A stretch of DNA of 64,000 bases from Diphasiastrum complanatum (Eukaryota > Streptophyta > Lycopodiopsida > Lycopodiales > Lycopodiaceae). Location: positions 62,854,642-62,918,641 of the forward strand of contig CM055099.1 in assembly GCA_029204225.1 (NCBI GenBank), given 5' to 3'. Below the pieces are notes generated by a model. The model worked only from the letters and a program-made list of their open reading frames with translations, was not told the DNA's origin and made no database searches. The first letter of the stretch is position 1; each line of letters opens with the position of its first letter. Positions 23,514-34,900 of this stretch are shown here, piece after piece. A program made the translations under genes and the position numbers.

Positions 23514-24330
23514 ATGGAAACGCCAGCAAGCATGAGGAGGACTATCCGGAGTCAAGATAAGGAAGCACCAAAACCTTCAGCAAGCAAGCTATTGATAAAT
23601 CAGCATGCATTGAAAGATTCGACAAACGAATATCATGTTTCCTGGCTTGCTGATTCTGTGTCCGATGCCACCACTCCTTGTGCAAAGCACTGCCCACAAT
23701 CTGCCTACAAAGGATATTGCTCCATCTCTGGCTTCAAATGGGAGTCCTGTAGATGAGGACGTTCATAGGTCTCAGGTCCAGTCTTTGCTTGAAAAAATCT
23801 CTACAGATGGATTGACTCTGCCTCCCGTGCTTGAAACATCTCTCGCAGATCATGGGTTTTGTGCACTCGCCTAGCGGTTTGCTTGCGCCCATTTCAACCA
23901 GCACCCCTGCCGGGTGTCCATCGAATGCCACAACATCCCTACGGGGTGGCCATCGACTGCCACAGAGCGAATTTCCAACTCCTGCAACACACTTCCCATC
24001 TCTATTGTTGTTCAAGAAAATTTACAAGTAAAAAGTTTATCATCTATACAAGAAGGCTCATTACTACCGTCACATGCAGACACAAGCTGGGTCTATACTG
24101 GTCAACAAATCTCCTCGACAGTCAAACTATGAAAGAAAAGCTGATCAGACAGCACCCTTATCCGAGGAACCAGTCCGCCGATCTCTTCTGTTTGAGTCCC
24201 CAATGAGCATCCCAGCCTCTGCCAAAAACAAAGTCTCTTCTCCAAAGCAATTTTGCAGTAGCTCGCCGCAATTTCATCATATCTGTAGCTGGAAGATAAC
24301 GAGGCTTCAAACTGGTCCCTGATGGTGAAC
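23514..24330 (+). pseudogene. captured gene fragment 1 in Helitron B (unrecognised)
   Basis: An ATG at 23514 opens METPASMRRTIRSQDKEAPK, a Ser/Arg/Pro-rich N-terminus. The reading continues in other frames with sensible protein: LLEKISTDGLTLPPVLETSL near 23790-23850, LLAPISTSTPAGCPSNATTS near 23880-23940, and SEEPVRRSLLFESPMSIPAS near 24155-24230. At least three frame changes and a short gap separate these parts. The composition suggests a nuclear, disordered, possibly cell-cycle-related protein, but that is only an impression from RRSLLF-like and TP/SP motifs. I do not recognise the gene. It looks like processed or multi-exon coding sequence decayed after capture. Confidence 0.4.
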
Positions 24331-25504
24331 GTGAGCCACAAGATGCGAAGTACACACTTGTAGAGGTAACACCCACATCCTGTAATCAGGAACTCAACTC
24401 AGCTCTGTGGGAATAACGATCCAACAACAGCAGTGTTTACGAGGAGTCTCTCGGCACAGCAATGACTTTCAAACAGCAGACATACCTATGCAATCAATTC
24501 TTTAATGTTGTTTAATGGATGGTAGAGTACTGTAGGAACATGTAAGATGATCAGCTGAACTGATCAACTATATCCTTGATGAAATGCTAGAGAAATTACC
24601 AGACATACCTACAGTGTGTTGTAATTGAGTATTTTTAATCATAAATTTCTCTTTGATTCAGTGTATTAGTCTGAAGAGAGAAGACGATCATGCTACTAGC
24701 TGGGGTCTGAAGAGGGAAGACGACACCATCTTGCTAACTTGGAAGGAAGCGCCACAATGCCATTTTTGCAATGTGAAGCTTTTGCAATGTGAAGCGGCTT
24801 TTCATATTAATCATAGGTCTTTTGAACCTCTGGACATGGGGTCGAGACGTACGGGCCTGCAGATCCAAGGTAAAAAAAACGTTTCTTCGAACGAGAAAGC
24901 TTTAAAATCGCTTCAGATTGCATGAACAATGTCCCACTCTAAAACAGAAAACTTGAAAGCAATAGGCTACGTATGCATTTTCAAATTTCAAGCAACTCTC
25001 TCTCTCTCTCAAATTTTCAACCGGTAGTTTGTAGTGAATGTGCAAGCCATTATCTCCCGTCAAGGCTACAATTTTCAGCCATACCCTTTTGTTGTTTTTA
25101 TACTCAATTGACTCTCTTCTTATATCGCTGATTGTTGCTTTTGTGCTTTAGCAGTCAGTATTGCTGTTGCATTTCCTAAGCTGGTTTCAGCAACAAAGGT
25201 ATAATAATATTTTGTTTTCGGTTCTGGTAGTAAGAGTTGTCGTGTTAAATCGATCATTCAAAAGCAGGAACTGATAGTAACAGCAGTCGGGGTTACAAGG
25301 GCGTGAGCTTGCATCAGAAACTGTGATATGCGATTGTTTGTCGAGTCCCCAATACATTCTCTTAGTGTATCACAATGGAAAGCCTTCCATCGAGATTGCT
25401 CTGAGACTTTGCCCGACAACAACACTCAGGGTACATAAGAGTTTTAAAAGGTACTTGGTACGGTTGGCCCACATGTTCCCATGCATGCTATTAAATCTAC
25501 AATG

Positions 25505-25758
25505 CTTTTAAATATTGAAGACTGGATCAGAGTGGCCATACCTACAGGTTGTTTGCAAGGAAAAAGGACAGATCTGGAATGAGGGTGCAAATGTTGCAGC
25601 ATTGGAGGAGCTGCCAAGCATGTAGGGTGATGATTTAAGAGATCGAAGGCTGATACGAGTGGGATCAAGAGATCTGGCAGCGTTAGAAAAGGTCTCATTA
25701 ATGTGACACTGCACCATAGGCTTGGAAAGCATGGTAGACATAGCAGCATCACATGCCA

Positions 25759-25795
<37 letters not shown>

Positions 25796-25850
25796 GCCAA
25801 TTTCTATCCTGGAACCCTAATCTAGTACCCTAACCCTAACCCTAATTACA
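25505..25850 (-). pseudogene. captured first exon with 5' leader in Helitron B (minus strand)
   Basis: On the minus strand a telo-box-like AGGGTTAGGGTTAGGG (about 25817-25847) is followed by AGGGTTCC, a (GA)n leader (25761-25792) and an ATG at 25759. This opens MACDAAMSTMLSKPMVQCHI and runs on to FSLQTTC. A plausible donor (TGTAG|GTATGG) follows near 25545. Telo-box, GA-rich leader, ATG and donor together are the normal order at the 5' end of a plant nuclear gene. The Ser-rich, low-acid N-terminus could be an organelle transit peptide. The rest of the gene is not seen nearby. Function unknown. Confidence 0.4.
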
Positions 25851-26647
25851 TTTACTTAAAAAACCAACAAAACACTTGGGCACTCTCTTCTTCTTTGTTT
25901 CTCAACTCTTTGTCTCATTTCCACTATTCTCAACAAAAAAAAAAAATTTATTTTAGATTGTAACTTCTCTTTTGCATTGATAAATGAAAACCAACACACA
26001 CACAAAATCGTCCTAGATTTGCCCCCATGAGGTGGCCAGTGACTTGCCTTACGTTAGACATGGCCATGCATCTGTGCACTCAAGCTCAAACGGATCTTTC
26101 AAACTTATTGAAAAAGAAAAAAAAGGAAAAAGAAGATTGCATTCAAAAACGATTTAAGAAAAAATGCATTTTTTATGGTAGGTGCCTTAAAGGATCCTTT
26201 TTAAGACCCCTTAGTATCAAAGTAGAGTCTCAAACTATAAACCCTACCTTTGTTTTGGTCTAGAGCAGCAACTAAGTAGGAAAACAAAAAATGCAAATTA
26301 GGTCCAACAACATGGAATCATGTGGGCGGCAGACCCTTAGATATTCAGTTGTTGCAAAGTACAATCTCTTACAAAACTAGCATGTCCATATGGAACTTTT
26401 GTAAAACCAATTGAGATTTTGATGTGGCAAAGATACTTGAAAATCGAAGTAGATGTTTTGTTATTTGGTGGATCATTCTTTGTCAGCTTCTTAGTATGTA
26501 TCGAGAAGATGTTTTTTTGAATTTGTTAGTTGGTTGGTAGGCAAGCATAAAGATCGTACCTGCCTGTTCTATTTCTAGCAATTGCATCATCTATCCCGTT
26601 ATCCATAGGATGATGCTTAAAGGAAATGATCATAGTCTTATTTTCGC

Positions 26648-26680
<33 letters not shown>

Positions 26681-26903
26681 CTCCATATCTCCCTACCTCT
26701 CTTCCTGCCTCCACCCAAACTATCGGACTCCATCTAGAGCATTGACGCCCACCAAAACCATCTAGATGCCCCTGTCCAAAATGCCACCCAACCATTGGCC
26801 GCCACTCAAATCATTAGTCGTGCATCTAAATCGGTCGGTGAACAATATTGATCGTGACCCAATAGTGGCCTATCCAAATCGCCCATCATTGACGGGCTTT
26901 TCT

Positions 26904-27006
<103 letters not shown>

Positions 27007-27149
27007 ATTCAGCCGCATTAGAAGACAATCCACAATCGGCCTCTTGCCATCGTCAAAAGCATCGGCCACCACCCAAAATGCCCTCCTATCCAAAATGAAA
27101 ACCATCCACAATCGACATCCAACCAAAACGCAAACCATCTGCAATCAAT

Positions 27150-27630
27150 GTCCATCTGCAATCAACGACCGCATTAGGACCGTATTAGGATCGTTTGAGA
27201 CCTCAAACGCATTAGGACCGTTTGAGATCGCATTTGATCGCATAGGACAACATTTCATCGCATTTTGACCGTAAAAGGACCGCCCAAGACCACATTTCAC
27301 CACACAGGACCACATTTTGATCGCAAAGGACCACATTAGATCCATTTGTAGTGATTGGAGGCCATTTGAGGGCACTTTAGACCATTATAGACCGTATTAG
27401 GACTGTTCGTCACCTAGATCGTCGTCAACGACGGGCATACTCATTAGATCGTCGATCGTCCGTCCATTTTTTTAAAGACTCAATTTTTTTCAAAAGACTT
27501 TATTTTTTCAAGACTCAAATTTTTCCAGTAACTCGACTTTTTACAAAGGACTCGATGATTTTCTGAAGACTCAAATTTTTTCCAAGATTCGAATTTTCCT
27601 AAGACTCGAATTTTTCCCAAGACTCACTAG
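27150..27630. repeat. degenerate subterminal tandem repeats of Helitron B
   Basis: At 27150-27415 short units built on CGCATTAGGACCGT and GGACCACATTT recur about ten times with variation. At 27475-27630 a second set built on AAGACTCAAATTTTTTC recurs about nine times. Helitron A has a shorter version of the first set at about 22830-22890. Neither is coding. Confidence 0.7.
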
Positions 27631-27719
27631 ATCATCGGCCGCCACCTAGATCGGTCGTCATCGCCTATCAACGACATACTGAATTTCCAAATCATCAGTC
27701 GTCACCTAGATCGGCCGCC

Positions 27720-27751
27720 ATTGCCAGTCAACGACGGGCACTCGCAACTAG
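27720..27751 (+). other. Helitron B 3' terminus: hairpin plus CTAG
   Basis: GCCAGTCAACGACGGGC forms a 7-bp stem with one mismatch and an AAC loop. Eight bases later comes the terminal CTAG, followed by T. The stem sequence is shared with the end of Helitron A. Confidence 0.78.
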
Positions 27752-27783
<32 letters not shown>

Positions 27784-27854
27784 TGTATATGTATATGTAT
27801 ACACACATATATCTGTGTGTGTGTGTGTGTATATATATATGTGTGTGTGTGTAT

Positions 27855-27906
<52 letters not shown>
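27752..27906. repeat. compound (TA)n/(TG)n/(CA)n microsatellite
   Basis: Alternating TA, GT and CA tracts fill this stretch between the Helitron end and the CACTA remnant. Overlapping open frames of Tyr/Ile/His repeats are artefacts. Confidence 0.9.
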
Positions 27907-27907
<1 letters not shown>

Positions 27908-28995
27908 AGTGATTTCATTTTATAGTCACCTGAACAATCGCCCAATACTGGATAGTCATGCATTGTCCACATTAAAATTGCATGCAACAAAAATGTATTG
28001 TCTTGTAGTGGACGTGAGATGTCATATGCTTGGACTCCCTTCCATAGTAGTTCTAGTTCTTCAATCAATGGTGCAAGGTAGATATTGATATTTTTTACTT
28101 TATGTTTTCCAGGAACTAGAAGTGCTAGCATGAGATGTCCTTTTTTTATGCTTAGCCAAGGTGGAATGTTGTAGTTGACCAACACCACTGGCCAAGTAGA
28201 CACTTTTCCAAAGGGGTTAACCCCTTCTGTTGCAAGTTTAAATCTCATGTTTCTTGTTTCACTTGTGAAACATGGATATTCTTTGTCAATGTGTTTCCAT
28301 GCAGGAAAATCTGAGGGTACTCTCATGATCTCATCCGAAGAACGATGACTAGCATGTCAATTCACAAATTCTGCAAGAGACTCGCAACGAAACAATCGTT
28401 GCAATCATGGAATTATTGTAAAGTGTTGTAACACCTTGCCCAGGATAGTGGTCCCTTGTAAGTCATCTTGATATCGAAGAGTATCGCATATAAGACAAGC
28501 TTTTAACCCCCGATACTCACCACGATATAAGATGCAATCTTTTGGACAAGCATGATGCAATGTATAGTCCATTCCCATTGCACTCAACATTTTTCGTGCC
28601 TCACCTCTTGTTACTAACATAGTGTTTCCTTCTGGGAGTAGTTTGCACAATAACTTGTACATAATCAAATGAATTTTCATAATATAAAATAAAATCATCT
28701 AGCCAACTAAAACTTTTGTCATGAACCTCACATCTACTAAAATCTTTAAAAAAAAACTCAATCTTATTTACCCAAATAAGGATGTAACACTTGTATCATT
28801 CCATTTATATTTTGCTTGGAGGTCCAATATAAGCAAGGAAGCAGCCAAACGAGATGTCTTTGCTCTAGGATATGATGGTGTTTCCGATTCTTCTCTCAAT
28901 TTTTTTTTCTCGACACTAAAAAATGATTCATTATCATGTTCAGTGTGTTCTTCCACGTCATGATGCTCATAGATGTTATTTATCAAGTTGTTCAT
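27907..28995 (-). pseudogene. CACTA (En/Spm) tnp2-type transposase remnant
   Basis: Three minus-strand pieces fall in the order expected for a plant tnp2 transposase. 28995-28768 has the upstream block (EESETPSYPRAKTS, KYKWNDTSVTSLFG). 28698-28405 has the zinc-site block (ARKMLSAMGMDYTLHHACPK, CILYRGEYRGLKACLICDTL). 28326-27907 has the core ([50 protein letters not shown]). Frames are broken between pieces and the core ends abruptly at the microsatellite. No CACTA terminal inverted repeats were found. The family moves CACTA elements by cut-and-paste; this copy is dead. Confidence 0.85.
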
Positions 28996-29528
28996 GATTT
29001 CAACTTCATCTTGAATGCAAAAATCATTTTCAGCACTTGATCTTGACTTTGAAGAAGAAGTAGTAGTAGGTCAAGGCTGATTTGTTTTGGCACGTTGTTG
29101 TTCATATATTTTCATCATAGCTCTCAATCCCATACCCTCACGACGTGATAGTTGATTTATGTGTGGCCCATACCGTCACGACGTGATCGTATGCCAATTT
29201 TGTTTTGGATATGGAGTGACTATTGTCATCGTCAGTAGAGCTAGATGATGATTCGTAGCCCTTCAAACATGGGAAACAAATATTCATCAATTAACATATA
29301 CGATTGTCATTCATAAAAATTAAAACTTAAATCAAGACATTCAAATCAAACATCATATCTAAAATCTTGTTTCAAGTATGTTTGTTATTTTCAACATGAA
29401 ATTAAAAAAAAACAATTACTTGACATTCATCATAACGTATCATGGTAAGATTCATGCATTATTGTACTAGATGTATCAATTGACCAAAAAACTTGTTCCC
29501 ACTAAATAGATAAAATGCATTATAATAT
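28996..29528. other. intergenic or decayed CACTA 5' part
   Basis: No open frame of note. A 21-bp direct repeat with one or two changes (CCATACCCTCACGACGTGAT near 29129 and 29169) occurs here. It may be the degraded N-terminal part of the CACTA transposase gene. Confidence 0.4.
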
Positions 29529-29970
29529 TCACAAGGTACATGCTTGAGTTTGGCTCAAAGCCTTTTTTACACATCTTGGAAGAGGACGATTGAAGCTATA
29601 TTTGATGAATAGCTCTTTACCACGTTTAATGGGCCTTATCGCACATCCCATTACGTATGTACCTTTTGGTTGCCTAAAAAAGTAATTTTCCTTTCCATTG
29701 GTGCGTTCCACAAAATCACAATTAGTTAATGAAGGGTGACCAATGAAACTATTTATATATATAGCAATATTACCATGTATTTCTGAACGTCGATCAATGT
29801 ACATACGATGTGATTTTAAAACATTCTCTCCTTGCATTTGTCACTCTTCCAAAGAACAAGCATTGGCATTCAACCCATAAAACTAGATTTTCCATAGGTG
29901 ATGAGACAGAGCATGCCAATCATCCCAATTGTATTGACATCCTTTATAAGGCATTAATGTGACAACACTA
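29529..29970 (-). pseudogene. SET-domain-like protein fragment
   Basis: The minus strand reads NWDDWHALSHHLWK, a stop, FYGLNANACSLEE, a stop, then an open 102-codon segment. That segment contains GNIAIYINSFIGHP, NCDFVER and MGCAIRPIKRGKELFIKYSF. This fits the C-terminal half of a SET domain: a GN..YIN substrate-binding motif, then an I..G.EL...Y end. SET proteins are lysine methyltransferases. The usual Cys-rich post-SET region is not present. Two in-frame stops make it a pseudogene. Its position between a CACTA remnant and an LTR-like repeat suggests a transposon-carried gene piece. The family assignment is by motif only. Confidence 0.45.
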
Positions 29971-29971
29971 T

Positions 29972-30420
29972 TGTAGTGGGTTTCTTTCCTTGCCTAACCT
30001 TAGTCCAAGATCTAGTCAATCTAGCATCAAAGAGATGAAGTTAGTTGTCACGCATAGATTCGTTCCCATGAGAGCGATAATATAGTTCAGATTTTAGCAT
30101 GAATGGAAGATCCACATCTAACTCTAACATCCACTAACCCGAAGCATTAACACTACATCCACTAACACTAGATCCACAACAAAGATAGCTTACTCTTTCT
30201 CTCTCTCTCTCTCTTTCTCCCTCATAAAAAGTATAATAACATGCAATCCCAATAAGAATCAGATCCAACAATTGATAAACTCAAAATAAGCATGAGAGAT
30301 GGAGGAAAAGTGATAAAGAGCAAGGACATTCATAAATCCACTTCATAAGAGAACCAATTTGCTTTATTGAAATGAAGAATGAACATGTGTAGAAACTTGA
30401 GTTGGTCCCTTCTTATAGTA
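29972..30420 (-). repeat. LTR-like repeat, copy 1
   Basis: Starts TGTAGTGGG and shares several blocks with 30937-31190 and 46839-47420. These include AAGAGATGAAGTTAGTTGTC, TTCGTTCCCATGAGAGCGAT and AGCATTAACACTACATCCAC. A short (CT)n follows at about 30190-30215 in the same relative place as the 147-bp tract in copy 3. It is likely the 3' LTR of a minus-strand element whose PBS lies at 30915-30936. Confidence 0.65.
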
Positions 30421-30914
30421 GAGAGGAGGACCCTGGCCTCTGAATCCTATTGGTCCATTTTTGACTCCCTAATTATTCAAATTTTGGTGGTTTTTTATTG
30501 TTTTTGTTCTGTTTCTAGAAATCTGCTGGGAATTTTCGCCCTTACAAACTGAAGATACTCTGTGTAAAGGCGGTGTTGTCTGCAACTCGGCGAAGTTTCT
30601 TTTCCAAAGAGCAAAAAGTTATGAGGTCTGATGACGAATTTGCCTTCTTTTTCACCAAATCTGACAAAAATAAATGATTTTTGTTATCTTCTCTGATTTC
30701 TAAGATTCAAATGGATTTTAAGAATTGTAATCAGTATGGCTTCCCCTACTCAACAATCAAATTAGATTTTAAACAAGTCAAACCAGTCAAATCAAACAAA
30801 ATAGCTCCCAATTTAACTCTAAAATGCAATTTTAACACTACTATGCCAAAACAATATGCCTAAATGCAAGCTAATATCCATCCAAACATGCTGAAAACTT
30901 TAAACTTGGTGTAG

Positions 30915-30936
30915 CTCCCCGACAACGGTGCCAAAA
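30915..30936 (-). promoter_or_regulatory. gypsy-type primer-binding site
   Basis: On the minus strand TGGCACCGTTGTCGGGGA sits next to the LTR-like copy at 30937. It resembles the TGGCGCCGTTGCCGGGGA motif found beside 5' LTRs of many plant Ty3/gypsy (Tat/Athila-type) and related non-autonomous elements. Confidence 0.6.
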
Positions 30937-31500
30937 TGGTAATGGGATGTTTTCTATCCTAGCCTCAACCCTAGATCCAAGCACACAAGCATCAAGGAGA
31001 TGAAGTTAGTTGTCACACGGAGGTTCGTTCCCATGAGAGCGATAGCATATTTCATAATCCAACATGTGCAATTAACACTAAGATCCACTAGCACTACAAC
31101 CATTAACACTAAGCATTAACACTAAGATCCACAATGATAGAAACTTGCTCTTCCCTCTCTCCCTTTGTCTCTCACAAAAAGCTAAATCCTTGACTCACCC
31201 AATTGATCAAGAATTACTCATTATCTTAAGAATCTTCACATTTCCTTGTAATCTTCAAATGACCTTTAAGTATCAATTTATAATCCGTCAATCATAATTT
31301 ACAGGAGAATCCCAGTTCAACCCTCTTCCAAGGAGCACGCACCTTGAATGACATGAGCAATCTCCTGCTAATCACCCATGACCACCTGCCAAAGTCTAGA
31401 TAGCATTGCATGATATTTTAGTGTCCAAGGTTGGAGTAACCCGACAAACCATAAATAATTGGTCCCACTTAACATTTTACGCCTAAGTTAGCTTGGCTTT
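30937..31500 (-). repeat. LTR-like repeat, copy 2 (probable 5' LTR)
   Basis: Begins TGGTAATGGGATG beside the PBS and matches copies 1 and 3 over about the first 250 bases. The rest is diverged. Together with copy 1 it would bound an element with only about 0.5 kb of interior, so this is either a very short non-autonomous element or one with a large internal deletion. Confidence 0.55.
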
Positions 31501-31536
31501 ATATTTTTCTCAAACAACCTGACTTTTACAAAGTTT

Positions 31537-31806
31537 ATGATATTGCGCCTACTATTTGCATATGCAACTGCATGTGACCTCAGGATTCATATCGTCGATG
31601 AGAAGACAACATTTTTACATGGCGCGCTAGACGAAGAAGTCTACATGGATCAACCTCCAAGTTATATCTCCGACTCACTTCCTACCTATGCATGTCAAAT
31701 GCACAGAAGTATCTATGATTTGAAGCAATTCGCACGACAATGGTATAAGAAGAGTTTCTATCATGCTTCAAGGCACATTTATAATTTATCAGCACTTATC
31801 GTGTGA
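31537..31806 (+). pseudogene. copia reverse transcriptase fragment
   Basis: Plus-strand frame with the copia RT block IHIVDEKTTFLHGALDEEVY (family: VDVKTAFLNG) followed by MDQPPSYI, YACQMHRSIYDLKQFARQWY. It is closely related to the minus-strand copia at 47720-48151, sharing IHIVDEKT, CKMQRSIYGLKQSARQWY-like words and the same spacing. No YVDD motif or other polyprotein parts remain. Confidence 0.85.
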
Positions 31807-31812
31807 GTACAT

Positions 31813-31942
31813 TGCACCATTATGTGGTGTCTCACTTATTTAATTGCATTTATTCACAAAGGCAAAGCATTGAAAGCTGCACCATTATGTGGTGTCGCAC
31901 TTATTTAATTGCATTTATTCACAAAGGCAAGGCATTGAAAGC
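31813..31942. repeat. 65-bp tandem duplication
   Basis: The unit starting TGCACCATTATGTGGTGTC is present at 31813-31877 and 31878-31942 with about two base changes. It lies just downstream of the copia RT fragment. Confidence 0.9.
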
Positions 31943-34900
31943 CCTCGTTATTTAATTACATTTATGTTCGTTGGAGATCATGATGGTGATGGATCTACCA
32001 ACAAGGCCATTATTGAAATAATCACTTATTTACTAACTATGTTCACATTGCCTAATCTTGCAATTAGGTACACGCCTTCAATGATCTTGTTGCAACTTCT
32101 TCTTGGCACATTGTTTTTGGTAGTCACCAGATGGTTGTAGATGGACAATAGGACAATTTTGCAAAAGTGGTATAAATTTTTTTTATGGTTTTTTAATTTA
32201 CTGTTCAGTTAATATCGTAATTTTGAATTTCCCGGTTTTGCCAAAGAGCATGTGTACCTTGAAACAATGCAATTATTTAAGTGTGGTTGAACTTTGCACG
32301 AGGAGTATATGGCTTGTGTACATTTTAGACTTCTCTTAAAATTGCATTTTTATGGTTATTATCTTTTAGCGTTCCCAAAATGTTGACAGATGTCGAGGAC
32401 ATTATAAGTTTGTAGGTGTCAACCTTGGGCCACCCTATTATCATTGCAATTTTGCCTTGGTAAGAAATCAAGTTTGCTTCTTATATATACATACATATAC
32501 ACACACATATATATATCTATTAGACACTAGTTATGGTAAGCCCCAAAATCTTTGATTTTGAAAAAAAAAATTCCGATTTCTAAACTTTGAAAATGTCCTC
32601 ATAAATGCAAAAACTAGTTTATGTAAAGATGAGATTTTCAAAATTTGTGTTTTTATAAATAAAAAAATCCTTGATATCTCAAAAGTGAATATTATCGATT
32701 TTTTTCTAGAAGAAATCAATAAATGGACATCCTTACCATTTCTATGTATATAAGACTCATGTCAACTAGACATAATTGAAATGAATATTATGCTTTCAAC
32801 ATAGAAAGAAAACCATAGATGTCCGACATTGATTTTGATGATCTTTATGCTAATTGTTTTTGGTATAGTCTTAAAGAAGTGACTCTTTGGAACATTTGGT
32901 CAAAAAGAAAAACTAAGGCATTTGGGTTTCATGATTTTTGCATCTCCCCTTGCTCCTTTAGGCTATTAAGTTTTGTTCTCTTTAATTTTCCTTTTGTATT
33001 TCATAAAAAGCTCTTCATCTATGGCTAATTTAAAAAAATATATTGTGCTTTCAATTTAGTAAGAAAACTCTTGTGGATCTTGGTCAACATATCGGATCAA
33101 TCCATGAGTATTCTATTAAAGTTTAGAATTTTCTCAATCAATTTCCTAGCCCATTTTGATACACGAATCAATAGTGTCAACAATTTATTGTTGACCATAT
33201 GAGTGGAATTTATTGATAAGACTTCATGGGTATATTAACCTTTTACATAGAACACAAGGATAAATTTACATAATAGTTGCACTTTAGAGACTCTCATGTA
33301 CCAAAGTAAGCCTCTAAAATTCGAGGCATTTACTTTAACTTCCACATTTTGACAAACTTGAACACAATATATAGGCCCTTTGAAAGGCAAAGCCAAGAAT
33401 TACAAACATCACAAGAGGATAAAACCTAATGTACATAATAAGCATCTCATGACATTAATGTCTTTTCCAATAAATCTCTATTGGTAATTGTCACTCTTTG
33501 AAAAGTTACCTTAACTAGAACAATGTGCAAATTGTGGGTTTCTAATATATGAACTACAATGTCAACTTACACCTCAAGCATTAAGTTACAAGATGCAAGT
33601 ATCTTCATGAAATAACTAAGAAGCTCAAAGAATATACCTAGACACATTCTTTTAGAAAAGAATACTTTAAATTAGTAATATTGGTAGCTATAGAGCTTTG
33701 CTTTGAGAATATTAGAAACTTCAATTATGCCAAGTCATATATTGGTTTTGTGATGTTGAACGACTTTGACCAAAGGATCATCTGGATTTATTTTTTATGA
33801 CAAATAAAAAAAGATTGAGACAATAATGTTATGAGTAATGTAAAGTTGAGTGGTATAAATCACATAATAATTATTTAAAAAAACGAAATAAAAAACTCAT
33901 TGACATTGACAATCTACTCCCCAATGCACTTGATGACATTAAGATGAATCATGAAGTAGCGCATGCAATTTTATCTTGCCGATATTTGCACTTTCAGTGA
34001 GTAAGTGTAGAGGACCACAAAAAAGAGAAAAGAATAGATAATATTGATAATGATTTGCGTTCTTTACATATAGATAATGGTACCACATAGATATGGCCTA
34101 CTTTGGTGAGCAAATCATTTCGTGGGATGCTTTCGTATGCATGACATACATATAGCACGTTTTGTGGTTCGTTTCGTTTATACTTGGAAACTTCTCATTT
34201 ATTATTGATAGGAGAATTTATTTTGGTATTAAAAACAAGATTTTCTTATGTAAGAATTGGGTTGAAATTTTTGCTTTGCTTCATGACATGGCTTAGTGGA
34301 GACAACATCATCAAGCTATTGCAAACCCAGCTTTCAAATACATTCGTACAACATCCAATTGATATTATCCTCCATTTCTTTTGAAGCATCTTTCCATGAA
34401 GTAAAATTCATAAAAAAAAACCCTTCTTACACCAAAGCAAAGTCGGAGTGAGGACATCAAGGGGATAATCTGAGTTTTGAAGGGAAAGGAGGGGCCATAA
34501 AAAGGCAATGTGAATTTCTTTTGATTTCATTAATATTCATACAAATCATATGGAACATATTTTGTGCACATAGACCAACCTCCTTTCAACTGTGTAGGTG
34601 ATATACCAGGTAAGTGTAATAAAAGTATGTTCTATTATTGTTTACATTCCCATTAACCTACTTATGCTTGGTACTAGGTCTTGAGTTCCCTTTGCAATAC
34701 AACTTGTGAAGCAATGCGTTGGGTCTCACGTGGTACATAGTGGCTACTCAAGCACAGTTTAAAAGCCGAGGAGAATTTTTTAGATATGGAAGAACGTCAC
34801 AAAAATCTACCACTGCCCATAGTATAAGTGGGACTGAGACAATTTGACACGGTAAAGTAAAAGTAACCATCCACAATTTCAATATTGGGGCAGATTGGAC

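Noticed and set aside
25811-25850. interstitial telomere array
   Set aside because: Only about three CCCTAA units, placed directly upstream of a GA leader and ATG. A telo-box promoter motif is more likely.
27702-27912. Tyr-Ile-His repeat proteins
   Set aside because: Products of the TA/TG/CA compound microsatellite.
27990-28004. CACTA terminal inverted repeat (CACTACAAGA on the minus strand)
   Set aside because: It lies inside the tnp2 coding match and no partner was found, so chance is likely.
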